Source: Celoporthe dispersa (Eukaryota; Ascomycota; Sordariomycetes; Diaporthales; Cryphonectriaceae). Taken from it: DNA of 64,000 nt. The DNA lies in the NCBI GenBank assembly GCA_016584495.1, contig WAID01000007.1:2900001-2964000 (forward strand), in the 5' to 3' direction. The notes under the pieces are model-generated. The model was not told the origin of the DNA, made no database searches, and worked only from the letters and a program-made list of their open reading frames with translations. Positions 1 to 11,922 of this stretch are shown piece after piece (the stretch's first letter is position 1; each line of letters opens with the position of its first letter). The translations under genes and the position numbers were made by a program.

Positions 1-1222
1 CTCGAGGGAGGAGGCGAGGAGGAGGACAGGGAGGAGGAGGAGGGCGTCTTGTTGAGCGGTGATGGGGAGGCGGACAGGCCGGCTGCCGCGGGGTGGTGAT
101 GGTCGGCTGGCATGGTTGTGGACGGTCCGGGAGGGCTTCTGTGTCGTCGACTTTTTTTTTTTTTTCAACTGTTAGATTCTTCCCTCGCTCACGGGGATCT
201 GCTGGGCTGATGGATACCTCAGAGTCCCCTGTCGTGACGGCCCAGCTCGGGAAGCCGTACAAGAGGATGGGAGCAAGAGTAGTGTACAAGAAGGGAAAGC
301 TACCTCTCTGTGGCCATCGGGAAAAGGAAGAGAGAAGAGAGAAGGAAGGAAGAATAGAAGAAAAGAAAAAAAAAGAAGCCGAGGAGTATGACTAGAGTAT
401 TGTGTTGTTGGGCTGGGCCCAATTGGCAGCAGTCTCCTTCTTGCTTTCTTTCTTTCTTGCTGTGGGTGGGAAGAAGAGGGAGGTGACGTGTGAAACTGTT
501 TGGACACACGAGTATTACAGCAGTAGTGCTCACTAGTGGTGGTGGAGGCGCAGCCCGTAGTAAGTATTTTAGCATGCACTAAGCATCAATCAGCAGCAGC
601 TCTGCCCCAGACAGACAAGGATCCCTGCGTCTCTTTTTTCTCTGTTCTTCCACAGGACCAAGCAGTGGATGGCTCTGCTGCTGCGGAAGAGACGGAGATG
701 CATGTCCTGTAAGAAGGGCGGCCCAGTCTCCTGGTGGTCTTGCTGTTTCACGGGGTCCGTTTTGGGTTGTCGCAAGCCCATTTCCCGAGGCAGGCCGTCT
801 TCCGTAACCCGAGTACTGCTTTGTCACTCGGCGTATGTAAGCCATGGCAAATCATGGGAACCGCAGTATGCATATGACTGATCGTGTCCGGGTAGGTGCA
901 GATATGTATGCAGGTGCCTGGGGAGAGCCCTCCAGGGCCTGGACGTCGAGATCGATCCAGGGTCCGCTGTCAATAACCAGCGGGTAGATCCCCTGATCCG
1001 ATCGACATGGTCTCGGCCCAGCGCGGGTGGTGGTCCTGGTGGGTGTCGCTGTAGGTCGTCGTCATCATCATCATCATCACCACCACCGCCGCCATCTTCA
1101 GGCCAGGGAGACACCCGCGGACAGGACGGGCCCTGTTGTTTCCTTGTAGCTTTATTCTTACTTTCTTGGTCTTAGTCTTCTGGTCTTGTCTTGTCTTGTC
1201 CGTCTTCTCTCGTCTGTCTAGG
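1..1222. other. no gene recognised at left edge
   Basis: I see no supportable coding region. The stretch holds a GGAGGA-rich tract at the very start, a T run near 151-164, a purine-rich block at 310-385 and a short TCATCA run near 1060-1080. It is the 3' flank of the SMR gene, which ends at 1223. The purine block could belong to the 5' or 3' flank of a gene lying left of the window, but nothing shows this. Confidence 0.5.
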
Positions 1223-3608
1223 TCACCGGCCCCCTCTAGGCCCCTTGGGAGGCTCTTTGCCGATCGTGGTATCCCGCACCAGGAGCTTCACCTTGCCCTC
1301 TCCTATCTCCACCCCCTGCGACAGGATATCGACCGCCTCCTTGGGCTCGTCCCGCCGCGCCTTCAGCAGGCTCCTGTCGTAGCTCCGCGCGTCGATCCCC
1401 AGGATCCCGCCCATGCTGTTGCGATCCCCCGGCACCGAGAACTCCCGAAACGCATACCGCCACTCGTTCAGGAACCCGCGCACAGCCTTGCCCACCTTGT
1501 CCTTGCCGTTCTTGCTGTGGTGGCCCGTCCCCGTGATGGCGTACACCGGCCTGCTGTCGTGCTCGTTCTCCAGCAGCACCCGCTCCAGGTACTCCACCGC
1601 CTCCTCCGTGTGCAGGCCGTGCAGGTCTACGTAGATCTCGTTGCTCGGCGGGCTGTTCTTGTTCCGCTCCTCGTACAGCTTCTCTGCCGCCTCGCGGTGG
1701 TACCTCCGCATCAGGTCGTTCTCGCTCTGCCCTCGGAGGCTGAACACCTTGGCCTGCCGCGCGTCCTGGCGGTTCCACGCCTGCGCAGCACTGTATGGGT
1801 TTGGTCCCTCTTCTTTAGCCCACGGTCTCGTATACCGGCACGCAATTAAAAGAAGAAGAAAAAAAGGTGAAGGAAAGGAAAGGAAAAGAGAGAGAGAGAG
1901 CAAAGAAGAAGAAAAAAGTACCACTTACTTTTGCAGGAACTTGTTCCTAAGTGCGCCGTGCCTGTGCGCTTCGCCGCGGGCCTTCATGTACGCCTTGTTC
2001 GTGCCCTCGCCCGTCTCCAGCCACGGGATGTGCTTCGGGCTGGGGATGGCCTGCGCTGCCGCGCTGTTCTCCCCGTTTCTCCCGCCCTGTGAGCTCCCGT
2101 TGCGGCTCATCTTCTTGGAGGACTCGGGCCGCGAGGTCGGTCCGGGAGACGGGGCCATCTTGACGATGTCGGCCAGGGAGCTCGGGGCATACGTCTCCTT
2201 GGTCCCGTGCCCGTGGCCACCCCGCTTACCGTGGTGCTTCTTGCCCTGCTTGGCCGAGGCGGAACCAAGGCTTGGGAAGGCTTCGTTGTCGTCAAGCAAG
2301 AGGGCGGCCTGGGCGGCGGCCTCCTTGTTCTGTTGATGTCGGCTGCCTGGGCGGGACCGCGACCGCGGCTCGCCCGGGATGCTCTTGAAGCCTGGTGGGG
2401 GTGTGATACCAGCAGAAGGCGTAAACGTAGGGATCGCGTCTAGGTTCAGGGACCCGAGTGACGGAAAGCTGGAGTAGTCCTGAACCTGGATGTTTGCGGG
2501 TGACTTCTGCGCGGGAGGTGTGCTCGTGCCCTCTACACTCAGCTTGTTCATGAGGTGAGCCGGATCGTGCGAGAAGATGCAGGTCTCTCCGGCCAGGCAG
2601 TTTCCGGCGAGCCAATATCTGTACAGATTTGAGATGGTCAGCATGTCGGCGCCAATCCAGCCAGGGAATGGAATCATGTGTTTGTGTGTAGATAACTCGC
2701 CTGCAGATATGACCGCTCAGGTCGTGGCTGAAGCGGCAGTCCGCGCGCATGCAGCTGCCAGACGACAGGAAGAACTTGCAGATCACGCCTGACTTCTGGT
2801 CTGCCGGCGTCGTCGGACGGGCATCTGGGGTCATAGACTTGCCGACCAGGTAGCCATTGGTGTCCGCCGAAGTAGCCGGGGGCGTGTCCTGCGAGTCCAT
2901 CATGGACATGAGCACTGCGCCGAGGTCGTAGCCGTGCTCGACGAGCGCTTGGCTGATCTCGTCGTCCGTCCTCGACTCGCCGAGGATCGACCGCAGGACG
3001 TCATGCGGCCTCATCGGAGCCTGCTGGGAGGAGAACTCGGGCGCGGCGGCGTTGAGGCCGCTGGCTGTGCCGAAAGAAGAGGCCACACTGACGGCGTCGT
3101 CGGCCACGAGCCAGTCCACATTGTCAGATGTGTAGTCCTCGAACGTCTCCTGCGAGGGCTCTGTGTCGTTCGCAAACTCGTAGGCGTTCAGATTCGGGCT
3201 GTGCGGTATCGCTGGCGTCGAGAAGGCAAGCCGTGGCGAGGGGCGGGGAGAGGAGAAGGGGGAGGCGGCAGACGAGAGGGTACGGCTGAAAGGAGGAGCG
3301 AAGCCTGGCGGTGCGAGAGGGCTCACGCCGAGGCGCGGTGAGCCGGAGAGCGGCGTTGCTGCGCTCCTGAAGGAGGCTGGCGACGGCCTCCTCAGGATGG
3401 TCTGGCGGATCACGGGAGGGGGAGGCGCTGTTGCCACCCCCTCCTTGAACCGCCAGAGCACGTCCAGCACGGCATTCTCCAGCGACTGGCCGGTCAGCGT
3501 CGTCTCCTTCCTCAGGAGCTCCTCCAGCCTGTCCGTCTTGTCCTCATCTTCTATGGCCGAGTCCTGGAGGACTGGCAGGCAGATCTCGTACGTCTCGTCG
3601 GAAACCAT
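1223..3608 (-). CDS. CCCH zinc-finger / SMR domain protein
   Basis: Predicted RNA-binding protein of 733 aa in three exons (3608-2701, 2618-1929, 1826-1223). The start is the ATG at 3608 (MVSDETYE). Domains in order: a helical N-terminus; Ser/Pro-rich linker; a CUE/HBS1-N-like segment around residues 201-240 (DVLRSILGESRTDDEI); two adjacent CCCH fingers around 276-324 (CKFFLSSGSCMRADCRFSH, then CRYWLAGNCLAGETCIFSH); a long disordered region; and a C-terminal SMR domain around 595-680 with DLHGLH and TGTGHHSK. SMR domains bind or cut RNA and DNA, and yeast Cue2, a no-go-decay endonuclease, also combines CUE-like and SMR parts; a ribosome-quality-control role here is inference. The first intron only restores the second finger if it uses a GC donor (GCGAGT at 2700). 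The last intron boundary (1827/1928) keeps frame but is less certain. Confidence 0.88.
2619..2700 (-). other. GC-AG intron between the two CCCH fingers
   Basis: An 82-bp intron whose donor reads CTGCAG/GCGAGT and whose acceptor reads CTGTACAG. Only this pair joins HIC to RYWLAGNC in frame and rebuilds the second zinc finger; the nearby GT (CGA/GTTATC) gives the wrong frame. GC donors are a known rare class of fungal intron. Confidence 0.8.
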
Positions 3609-5142
3609 TAGGGCCAACACTATCGCTGGTCTCGGTCGGGGACAAGAGGGTTTCTATGCGCGCGCGCGCCGAGTGTGAACGAGTGTGTGGGTGAACGCAA
3701 GGGAAGAGATGGTATTCGGAATTACGGCTATGGAGTTGTTATAACGATTCGGCTGCGACCTCGGGAGGTCTTGGAGGGGCATGAGGTGACAGGGCTGAAT
3801 TGTTGGTCAGCCCCGGACAGAGACGGAGGGACAAGATCAGAGCAGGCGGGCGTGCTGGCTGGGGTGACGGATCGCACCAACTCGAAAAGGGCAGGGCGTG
3901 GGAAGGGAACCCTCGTTCGGTTCGCAAGGGGATCGGAGGGTCTGTATCAGAGATGGTGTCGGTGTCGTTTTTATTCGGTCGGGGGCGGAGGACGATCTGT
4001 GGGATGGGGGCTCAGGCCGTAGGTCGATGGTGAAGCCTAAGGGCATCGTGCTGCTTCACAGGGTCTCGAGGGGCATTACGTAGTCGTAGTCGGGCACACG
4101 GCAGGCCAGGTGTGACAGGGGATGCTGCTGCGCCTGCTGCTGCTGCTGAGTAGAGGTTTCCCCTAGAAGAGAACAAGGCTGGGAGGATGGGTGGGTGAGT
4201 GAGCAGGTGGGTTAGAGGGAGAAAGAGCAGGACAGAGACAGAGACAGCCTACCTGCACAGGTGGTGACACGGTAGGTGAGGCGCCTCTCTGTTGCTGACA
4301 GGACCAGGAAAGAGCTGCAGGAGAATCAGGCAGGGACAACAAGCTCTCCTGAGTCAGCCAAGATAGGGATAGGTCAGGTCAGTCGTCACTGTGCAGGGCA
4401 CAGGAATAGTATCAAGGTAAGGTCAACCAGTGGTCAGGGCTGCTCAGCCAGGCTGAGTGCCACTCTAGTGTGCGAGTGTGAGCCGCTGAGTGTATAAGGG
4501 GTAGGTGTGTGTGCAGAGTGTCTGTAGAGTATGGTGATTTGAGTCCGCATGCCATGTGTGCTCAGCAAGTCGGGTCCTCAAAAGGTGGTGAACAACAACT
4601 GTTGGTCAAGGAGCAGTGGGTAGTGGTCACAGATGATACACCCTTGGCCCTTGGGGGGTTGTCATGGGGCCAGGGGGGCGGGCTGTCGAGGTACCACAGT
4701 ACATGGAACTATATGGTACCATACAGTAGCATACAGTATCTACTACTATACTAGTATGGTAAAGGGGCTAACAGGGGTAATCGTAGTAGGTGGTAGGACC
4801 AAAGCTCCTACCTCTGCCCTCCTTAGCAGCCACGCCGGGTGCAATGCCACGAATTAGCCGCCCAGGTCAATTCAATACCCAGAAAACAGACACCACTTGT
4901 GACTGGGCATGGTCAGGGTGAGACATTGACTGAGGCTTAGAATAAACCACTAGCGGACAGCCAGCCTTACATGGGATGAACACTTGCATGCTTCGGTGTG
5001 AGATAGATGGCTGCTTGAAGAAGTAGTAGTCTCGCAAATCACATGCAGACAGCCTTACCTCCAGCTGCATTTGAATCCCCTTGTGTATGGAGAATCTACG
5101 TGCTATAGTAGTTTGGCTGCCCAGCAGTGATCCTGCAGTGCC
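3609..5142. other. intergenic, 5' flank of SMR gene
   Basis: No gene recognised. It contains a short alternating CG tract (about 3658-3669) just upstream of the SMR start, CTG/CTGCTG runs near 4120-4148, and CAGG-rich sequence at 4200-4400. The right end is the 3' flank of the JmjC gene. Confidence 0.5.
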
Positions 5143-6936
5143 TCAGGGTACCTCATCCTCATCGTCATCGAGACCAAACCCGAAACTGAAGCCCCCTCCG
5201 GAGCCGGTTTCCTGCTCTGCATCACCAGCGATGGCATCATCCCACTTTCGCTTCTTCCTGCTATGTCTCTTCTCTAGGCCTAGCAGGGCCTCATCGAGCA
5301 GCTCTGGAAACTCAGCTCGCAGGCGCCCCACGAAGAGGCTGTACGGGTCCGAGACGTCCCGCCTGAAACCAGTAACCTGGTCCGGCTTGTCCTTGAGGAA
5401 CTCCAGGGCATCGACAAGGTGTGCCTTGGGCACGAAATTCTGTGTCAGCGCGATACCGCTCTCCAGGTTGACAACAAGGTGCCACCATCCGCTCGGCACA
5501 TGGAGGATCTCTCCGGCTCTGCAGATTCCTTCGGTGCACTCTGGCAGCTGCCGCGCCTCCTCGTGGAATTCGAGCAGCCATTCGGCGATGCTCAGGGGAC
5601 TCGTCACCTCGCTCTGGTCCCTGGAGACGTATACTCCGGGGACATCAACATTTGGCGGGAACATGATCCAGTACTTGGCACCCTGGACCACCGCATTCCA
5701 GGCCGATGTAGCATTAGGGTCCTTGTGAAAGGTAGATCCGCTCTTCGCCGGGCCGATGATCAGCCACCTGTGCGCGGGTCTCTCCGGGCCCAACAGCTCG
5801 AACAGGTCCGGCCCGAAGCAGTCAGGCTTCCAGTATGCAGCGCCCTCGTGCTTTCCAACTGTAATGTTCATCTTCTCTACAAAAGCCTTGTCGAACAGGT
5901 ACAGAGGGCTCTCGTCTTGGCTATTGGTCAAGTACTCATGGTATGTCGAGAATGGCCAGTCGACCGCCTCGGCGCGGAACTCGACGTCTGCACATGTCCT
6001 GAGGAGATGCTGCAGGTTCCACTGCCCGTAGACCGGCCAGGAACGAACGCAGTCGGTGAGTATGAAGGGTGTGTCACTCCATCTCTCCGCGAACTCATCA
6101 TATGTCAGATCCTCGAAACGCTTCATCTCGTTGGACCTCGGGATCTTGGAATAGAACCTATTGAGGGAGATTTGACTGCAGACAAAGGGCCGGTGGAGGA
6201 CATCAGAGAAGACAGTACTGCAGTCGACGTTTGCTTGCTTGTCTGAGGGAAGTCCCAGTAATGTTGATCGCCACGTCCCCTTCCACTGGAAAGGGCGCTG
6301 CTTGTGCTCATGAGACCTGAGAAACCGTCAGAAGGGTGGTCTGTGGAAAGATTGCTAGGATTATCTAGGCACAATGCTTATTGTGGATTGACTGGGGAGG
6401 GCTCAGTGACAGAGGCTGTCACGAAGCAGACCATGGGCTTCAGGCACATCCCTATGACTGTGCCCAGAAGACGATCTTGAAACAGAGATCTCGCGGGCGG
6501 AAATAGGAATCCACATGGTGAGTCAGGAGAGGAACACGAGGGAGGGGGGGTGTGTACTTGACACATCCAGAGCACGTCTGACAACAGGCCACACTTGGCC
6601 TTGTTGGACATCTGTACTTACGCTAGGAAAAGAGTCTTCCATAATTCCTCAGAAATAGAGAAGGCGTAAAGAAACTTGCTGCAATAGCCCAGTTGTCTGA
6701 GAGATTTCTGGTCAAGATATTCCAGGAATTGGGTCAAAACCTCTATATGGAGCTGTCAGCTGGGAGAGCAGCAAAGAAGTCAAGAGCAACAGGAGCAGAA
6801 CCCTACCATCCGGCAGCGCCTGGAATGTTCCGATAGCCTCACGAGCATCGGTAGTCCCGGGCGAGAGCAGCTTATTTCCCGAGGGTTTGATTCCCAGGGG
6901 GTGAATCGGTGACTCAAGACCAGGTTGCTCATCCAT
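5143..6936 (-). CDS. F-box and JmjC (JMJD6-like) oxygenase
   Basis: A 474-aa protein in three exons (6936-6807, 6742-6622, 6316-5143); introns are 64 and 305 bp. The start chosen is the ATG at 6936 (MDEQPGLESPIHPLG); an in-frame ATG at 7041 would add 35 residues. Residues about 40-85 form an F-box (LPDEVLTQFLEYLDQKSLRQ ... FLYAF ... LWKTLFL). The C-terminal half is a JmjC cupin: FHKDPN gives the HxD of the iron triad, TSAWNAVVQGAKYWIMFPP follows, and VPSGWWHLVVNLE gives the second His. This matches the JMJD6 group of Fe(II)/2-oxoglutarate hydroxylases, acting on lysine or arginine of protein substrates. The F-box suggests an SCF ubiquitin-ligase link; the substrate is unknown. An acidic tail (DDDEDEVP) ends the protein. 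Divergent from eIF4A. Confidence 0.92.
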
Positions 6937-7895
6937 AAGCCCTTGCTCTAATCTATATCCGATGCTATGGCTATGAACGGATCCTATGCCATTGTTGTCA
7001 CCAAGGACAACCCGAGCATCTTGGTCCTTTTGGAGGAGCATTGCTTTGTTGGGGGGGGGGGGGTTGGCTGGTGACGAGACAAGCCTCTGTCAGGGAATGG
7101 CTGATTTTTTTATTCTTCTTAATTGGATTCTTCAAAGCAGTTCTTGCTGCTGCAACCAGCGTTCTTGAGGAAGTAGATGTTGCTGTCGAGTTCAAAAGAA
7201 ATGGTGGCGTGGTACTGTGGTGCCCAAGGACAGAATTATGACAGTAGACCAGTACCAGGTGACCTTGAGTTGGGCAGGGAAAAAAAAAAACCTAGAATGA
7301 TTTCTGCATCATCAATAATCTGACTCCTAGTATGACTGGTATGTCCCTCTTTTTTTTCTGTCTGGCAGGGGGGGTGGCGGTTGGTCGGTCTAGGGAAGAG
7401 TCAAGCAAAAATTCACCCTTAGCGAGCCTTTTTGAGGGGGGGGGCGTAGTGGTGCAAAAAAGATTGCCCCACCACAGGGGATAGGCGATAGAGGGGATGG
7501 AAGTGAGTTGGCAATCGATATCCAGGGCCTTAGCGCTGCACCTAAAGCCGCAGCGCACAGGCCAAGTCCTGAGGCAACACCCCAAACAAAAAAATCCAGC
7601 GGCCTGTCCCTCAGAAAAATCTTCCTCTACCACCTCCGACCTTCCATCAAACAAAAACCAACAGACCATTCCACATATACCTAGATCCTCGCTCTCTACC
7701 TTCTGGAGAGCATCAGGTCTAGTGTTTTTTCTTCTTCACACCTTTTCAGGACACGCGACTTCTCAGGGCTCCCTCTGCGAGACCACTGAAGTTCATTTCT
7801 GCCCAGCGCCCAACCCCACCTTCAATTCTCACCACAGTTTCTAGGTCTCAAGCAGCGCTTGTGATCTAGATCTCCCATCAACCAGAACCGCAATC
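6937..7895. promoter_or_regulatory. divergent promoter region, JmjC gene / eIF4A
   Basis: About 960 bp between two divergently transcribed starts. It carries a G run of 12 near 7052-7063, further G/C runs at 7367-7443, and a long pyrimidine-rich stretch at about 7590-7850 leading to the eIF4A ATG, typical of strongly expressed fungal genes. No discrete factor site is claimed. Confidence 0.5.
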
Positions 7896-9065
7896 ATGGC
7901 TACCGACAAGGGCCTCGAGGATGTCCCCGAGGGTAAGTAATGCCTCTGCCTCTCCCTTGCATCCCTATCAACATCACCGGCACTCTGAGCCTACCTCGAC
8001 ACACACCCCGCCCCCTCGGCTGCCGGGTTACCCCTCTGCCCACAAACTTTTTGGGGCTCCCAAGCGTTGGCGCCCAACACCACTTCTACTGCCTGCGTGG
8101 GCGGCGATGCGACAACGGGATGGCTGACGCGCGACAACAACTACAGGTCAGATTGAGTCCAACTACGATGAGACCGTTGATTCTTTCGACGAGATGAACC
8201 TCAAGTCCGAGCTGCTTCGAGGTAAGGAGATCCGCGCCCGCCGACCGCCGTAACATGGGAAGCGTAGGGCTAATCTGGAAATAAAGGCATCTACGCCTAC
8301 GGTTTCGAGCGCCCCTCTGCTATCCAGCAGCGCGCCATCATGCCTGTCATCAAGGGTAAGACACGTCAGAACTCCCGATCACTCGCATCAACATTCGCTT
8401 ATGATTGCAACACATAGGCCACGATGTCATTGCCCAGGCCCAGTCTGGTACCGGCAAGACTGCCACCTTCTCCATCTCGGTCCTGCAGAAGATCGACCCC
8501 AACCTGAAGCAGTGCCAGGCCCTGATCCTCGCCCCTACCCGTGAGCTGGCCCAGCAGATCCAGAAGGTTGTCGTCGCCATCGGCGACTTCATGAACGTCG
8601 AGTGCCACGCCTGCATTGGTGGTACCAGCGTCCGTGACGACATGAAGGCCCTCCAGGATGGCCCTCAGGTCGTCGTTGGTACCCCTGGTCGTGTCCAGGA
8701 CATGATCCAGCGTCGCTTCCTCAAGACCGACGGCATGAAGATGTTCGTCCTCGACGAGGCTGACGAGATGCTTTCTGTAAGTTGGCTAGCCTGCCCGCAC
8801 CTTGGCGCCCGTTGGTCCTAACAGCCCTCTGCAGCGCGGTTTCACCGAGCAGATCTACGACATCTTCCAGCTTCTGCCCCAGTCCACCCAGGTCGTCCTG
8901 CTGTCTGCCACCATGCCCCAGGATGTCCTTGAGGTCACCACCAAGTTCATGCGCGACCCCGTCCGCATCCTGGTCAAGAAGGACGAGCTCACCCTCGAGG
9001 GTATCAAGCAGTTCTACATTGCCGTCGAGAAGGAGGAGTGGAAGCTCGATACCCTCTCCGACCTG

Positions 9066-9104
<39 letters not shown>

Positions 9105-9488
9105 AACACCCGCAGAAAGGTCGACTGGCTGACCGACAAGCTCACCGCCCGCGACTTCACCGTCTCTGCCATGCACGGTGACATGGACCAGGCCCAGCGT
9201 GACCTTATCATGAAGGAGTTCCGCTCCGGCTCGTCCCGTGTCCTGATCGCCACCGACCTGCTGGCCCGTGGTATCGATGTCCAGCAGGTCTCCCTGGTCA
9301 TCAACTACGATCTCCCCGCCAACCGGGAGAACTACATCCACCGTATCGGCCGTGGTGGTCGTTTCGGCCGAAAGGGTGTTGCCATCAACTTCGTCACCGC
9401 CGACGACGTTCGCATGATGCGTGAGATCGAGCAGTTCTACAGCACTCAAATCGAGGAGATGCCCATGAACGTTGCCGACCTCATCTAA
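7896..9488 (+). CDS. TIF1: eIF4A, DEAD-box translation initiation helicase
   Basis: ATP-dependent RNA helicase of the eIF4F cap-binding complex; it unwinds 5' leaders during scanning in the cytoplasm. Five exons (7896-7932, 8147-8221, 8287-8355, 8418-8776, 8835-9488) encode 397 aa, about the usual eIF4A length. Visible motifs: Q-motif region in exons 2-3, motif I AQSGTGKT (about 68-75), PTRELAQQ, TPGR, DEAD (173-176), SAT (204-206), ARGIDVQQV and HRIGRGGRFGRKG. The protein is the minimal two-RecA core without extensions, which separates it from other DEAD-box helicases. The first intron (214 bp) sits 37 nt after the ATG; the other three are 58-65 bp. The frame is intact and strongly C-biased at third positions, fitting high expression. 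Confidence 0.98.
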
Positions 9489-10388
9489 ACACCACCACCG
9501 GAGTCGAGTCTTTTCCCCCACATCCACTCGACGATTCAACTACACCTTCCGCGCATACCGGGGTTCCTTTAGGGCATAAGTGGTTAGTTGGGCAAATAGA
9601 GGGAGAGGGGGCTGCGCTGCCAGACAGAGCTGGCACCCGCGCGGCTTGAGCGGAGGGTACGGAAACAAAAGTAGCTTGAGTTTTTTCTTCCCAGGAGGGA
9701 TCGCGAATTCATTAATGCCTTTCAATATCTGCGTGGGGACAGGTGCTCGCTGCCACTGAGATATCTGGGCGGATCTGCATCGGTGTTTGCTACTTGCTTG
9801 TGTGAAGTTATTATAAATGAGATTGTCTTGTGAGAAACACGGTCTGACCACGGATGGCATTCTTCTCCTGGGCAGCCCACACCTCCAGAACACATCTCCA
9901 AACGGAGGGAGGGCCAAACTGGCGTTCCATAGATGGCAACTGAGTTCTTCAACATTCGAGACCTGGCTGGTCCTCAACCGATGGGGCCAGAGCAGGACGG
10001 GCGCATATCAGGGATGTTGTACCGTTGTACCAAATTCACTGAGGAGCCAGGTACGCTCGGGTACTACTACGTCCAGCACAGTACGTCTGCTGTACTCCGT
10101 ATAAATAGTACAGTATGGAGAGCCATTTCTAGAGTGATGCACAGTGTGTGCGCACTATGTCGCAGTACATAGACGGCCTCTCGCCTGCCTGCCGCGCTAA
10201 TAGGGCCCCTGTACCATTGTACCTACATTTCCACAGCAGTCTCAGCTGTACCAGATCCACCCAAACAGCATCATCTTCTTCCACGGTGCGACAACTTGCA
10301 ACATATCACAACAACATCAACTGCATTACACTTACAGCCCCGCATCTTGCGCTTTCCAGAAAGGCTCAATCAACCAACCTCAGCAATC
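9489..10388. promoter_or_regulatory. eIF4A 3' flank and Mlo3 promoter
   Basis: No gene seen. A TATAAATA element lies at about 10100-10107, some 290 bp upstream of the Mlo3 ATG, inside a block with repeated GTAC motifs (about 10010-10215). A C/A-rich, TATA-less stretch (10220-10388) forms the likely leader. Element function is inferred from sequence only. Confidence 0.45.
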
Positions 10389-11922
10389 ATGGATCGCAGT
10401 CTTGATGAGATCCTTGCCGACCGTGGTCAGGTACAGCCAACCCATTGCCCCAAAATACTGTGAAGCCTGCCTAAAGCTGCCAGCCTTGCTGACCTAGTAT
10501 CGTACTGCAGAAGGACGGCGGCGGCAGACCTCGCGGCCGAGGAGGCCAGCGCAGACGAGAGCCTAGAAATGACTTTCCCCGCGATGGAGTCAGAAAGGTA
10601 TGCAAGGCTCTTCACCCAATCCGTATCTCACAGATCATAGCTGACATGAACCACCGTTGCTTTAGGTGCACTACCTCCTTCCCTTCCACTGAAAACCGCG
10701 CCTACATAATCTAGCCTCCCGCATCTCCTCTTGGGTCTCGACCACCGCTGTAGCTCTCCCGACACTACAGCGCGATGACTGCCCTTGGATCGGCGACCGG
10801 AGGAGGTAACTCGTTGAGCCAATACCCAAAAGCTAACCTCTCTCGATTCGGCGCAACAGTCCTACCGCGACGAAGGTCCTAGAAACCTAGACTCGTATGA
10901 CAACTCCTAATCCTACCTGGTCGTGCTTGCAGCAAAACATGAGGGACTAACCGATCGGCACAGTGAATGGGTCCACGATAGATTCGAGGACAACGGTACA
11001 GTCAAGCCTACCAAGATGCTCACCAGGGACTTCGAGCTGACTTCAATGGGGCAGGCCGCAGACCGCGTCAGCCGCGGCGTGGACGTGATCAAGACTTTGC
11101 AGACGACGCTGGGTTCGTGCCACACCTAACCATACTGGCTTCAAAAACGGCATCCTGACGGCGTGCACAGAGAAGAGATCGGCACCAAGATCCGCGTTGA
11201 CAATGTCCACTATGACCTCTCAGAGGAAGACCTTTCTGTACGGATCTCCTCCGACCTCAGATCCGGGCATACACTGACAGTCGCAGAGCCTGTTTCATAG
11301 GATTGGCCCGGTGCTGAAGCTGGACATCCGATACGATCGTGCTGGCCGCTCTACGGGCACGGTGTTCGTTACATACGAAGTCTACGAGGATGCCCGCGAG
11401 GCAGTCCGCCAATTCGACGGTGCTAACGCCAAGGGTGAGCGAGCCTGTGAGGCCGATAGCTTCGCTGCCTAGATACTAATGTGTGTGGCAGGACAACCCA
11501 TCCGCCTATCGATCCTTCCTCCTCGCAGACGCGACGACTCGAGCGCCATGGCCGGCCGGCCGCTTTCCGAGCGCATCACTCTCGGCTCTGGACGCAACCG
11601 CTCCCGTTCACCAGTGCGAGACTTGGAAGACGAAGCCGCACGCAGGAATATCGATCGCTACGTGCCTGGTGGTCGCCGCTCCCGCAGCCCTGTGCGAGGC
11701 CGCCGGCGTGGTGAGGGGGGGCGTCGCCCGGGTGCTCGACGTGGTGGTGGCAATGCTCGGGACGGCGCAGAGAGACCGGGCAGAGATGGACGCCCCAAGA
11801 AGACACAGGAGGAGCTCGACGCCGAGATGGAAGATTACTTCACTGCCCAGACAGGCCATAACGCCGAGGGCCAGGCTGCGGCTGCTCCGACGGCCGGGGA
11901 AGATATCGACATGATCGAGTGA
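10389..11922 (+). CDS. mlo3: Mlo3/Yra1/ALYREF-type mRNA export adaptor
   Basis: REF-family adaptor that bridges the TREX complex (UAP56/Sub2) to the export receptor in the nucleus. Eight exons (10389-10430, 10511-10597, 10860-10894, 10964-10995, 11055-11112, 11171-11237, 11287-11434, 11492-11922) give 299 aa with phase kept throughout. It starts with the family signature MDRSLDEILADRGQ, followed by RGG/RG-rich sequence (GRPRGRGGQRRR; PRQPRRGR), one RRM (IRVDNVHYDL for RNP2, STGTVFVTYE for RNP1, ending GQPIRLSIL), an RS/RG-rich tail, and a C-terminal UAP56-binding-like motif (TQEELDAEMEDYF). Several exons are only 32-67 nt, so boundaries were set by codon phase and by the expected RG-rich sequence; exons 3-5 are the least certain. 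Intron 2 (262 bp) is far longer than the rest. Confidence 0.9.

Noticed and set aside
824..1114. Minus-strand frame beginning with Gly and Asp runs
   Set aside because: Made by a short TCATCA/CACCAC repeat; nothing else protein-like.
8721..9539. Minus-strand frame opposite eIF4A
   Set aside because: Antisense shadow of eIF4A exon 5; composition follows codon bias of the real gene.
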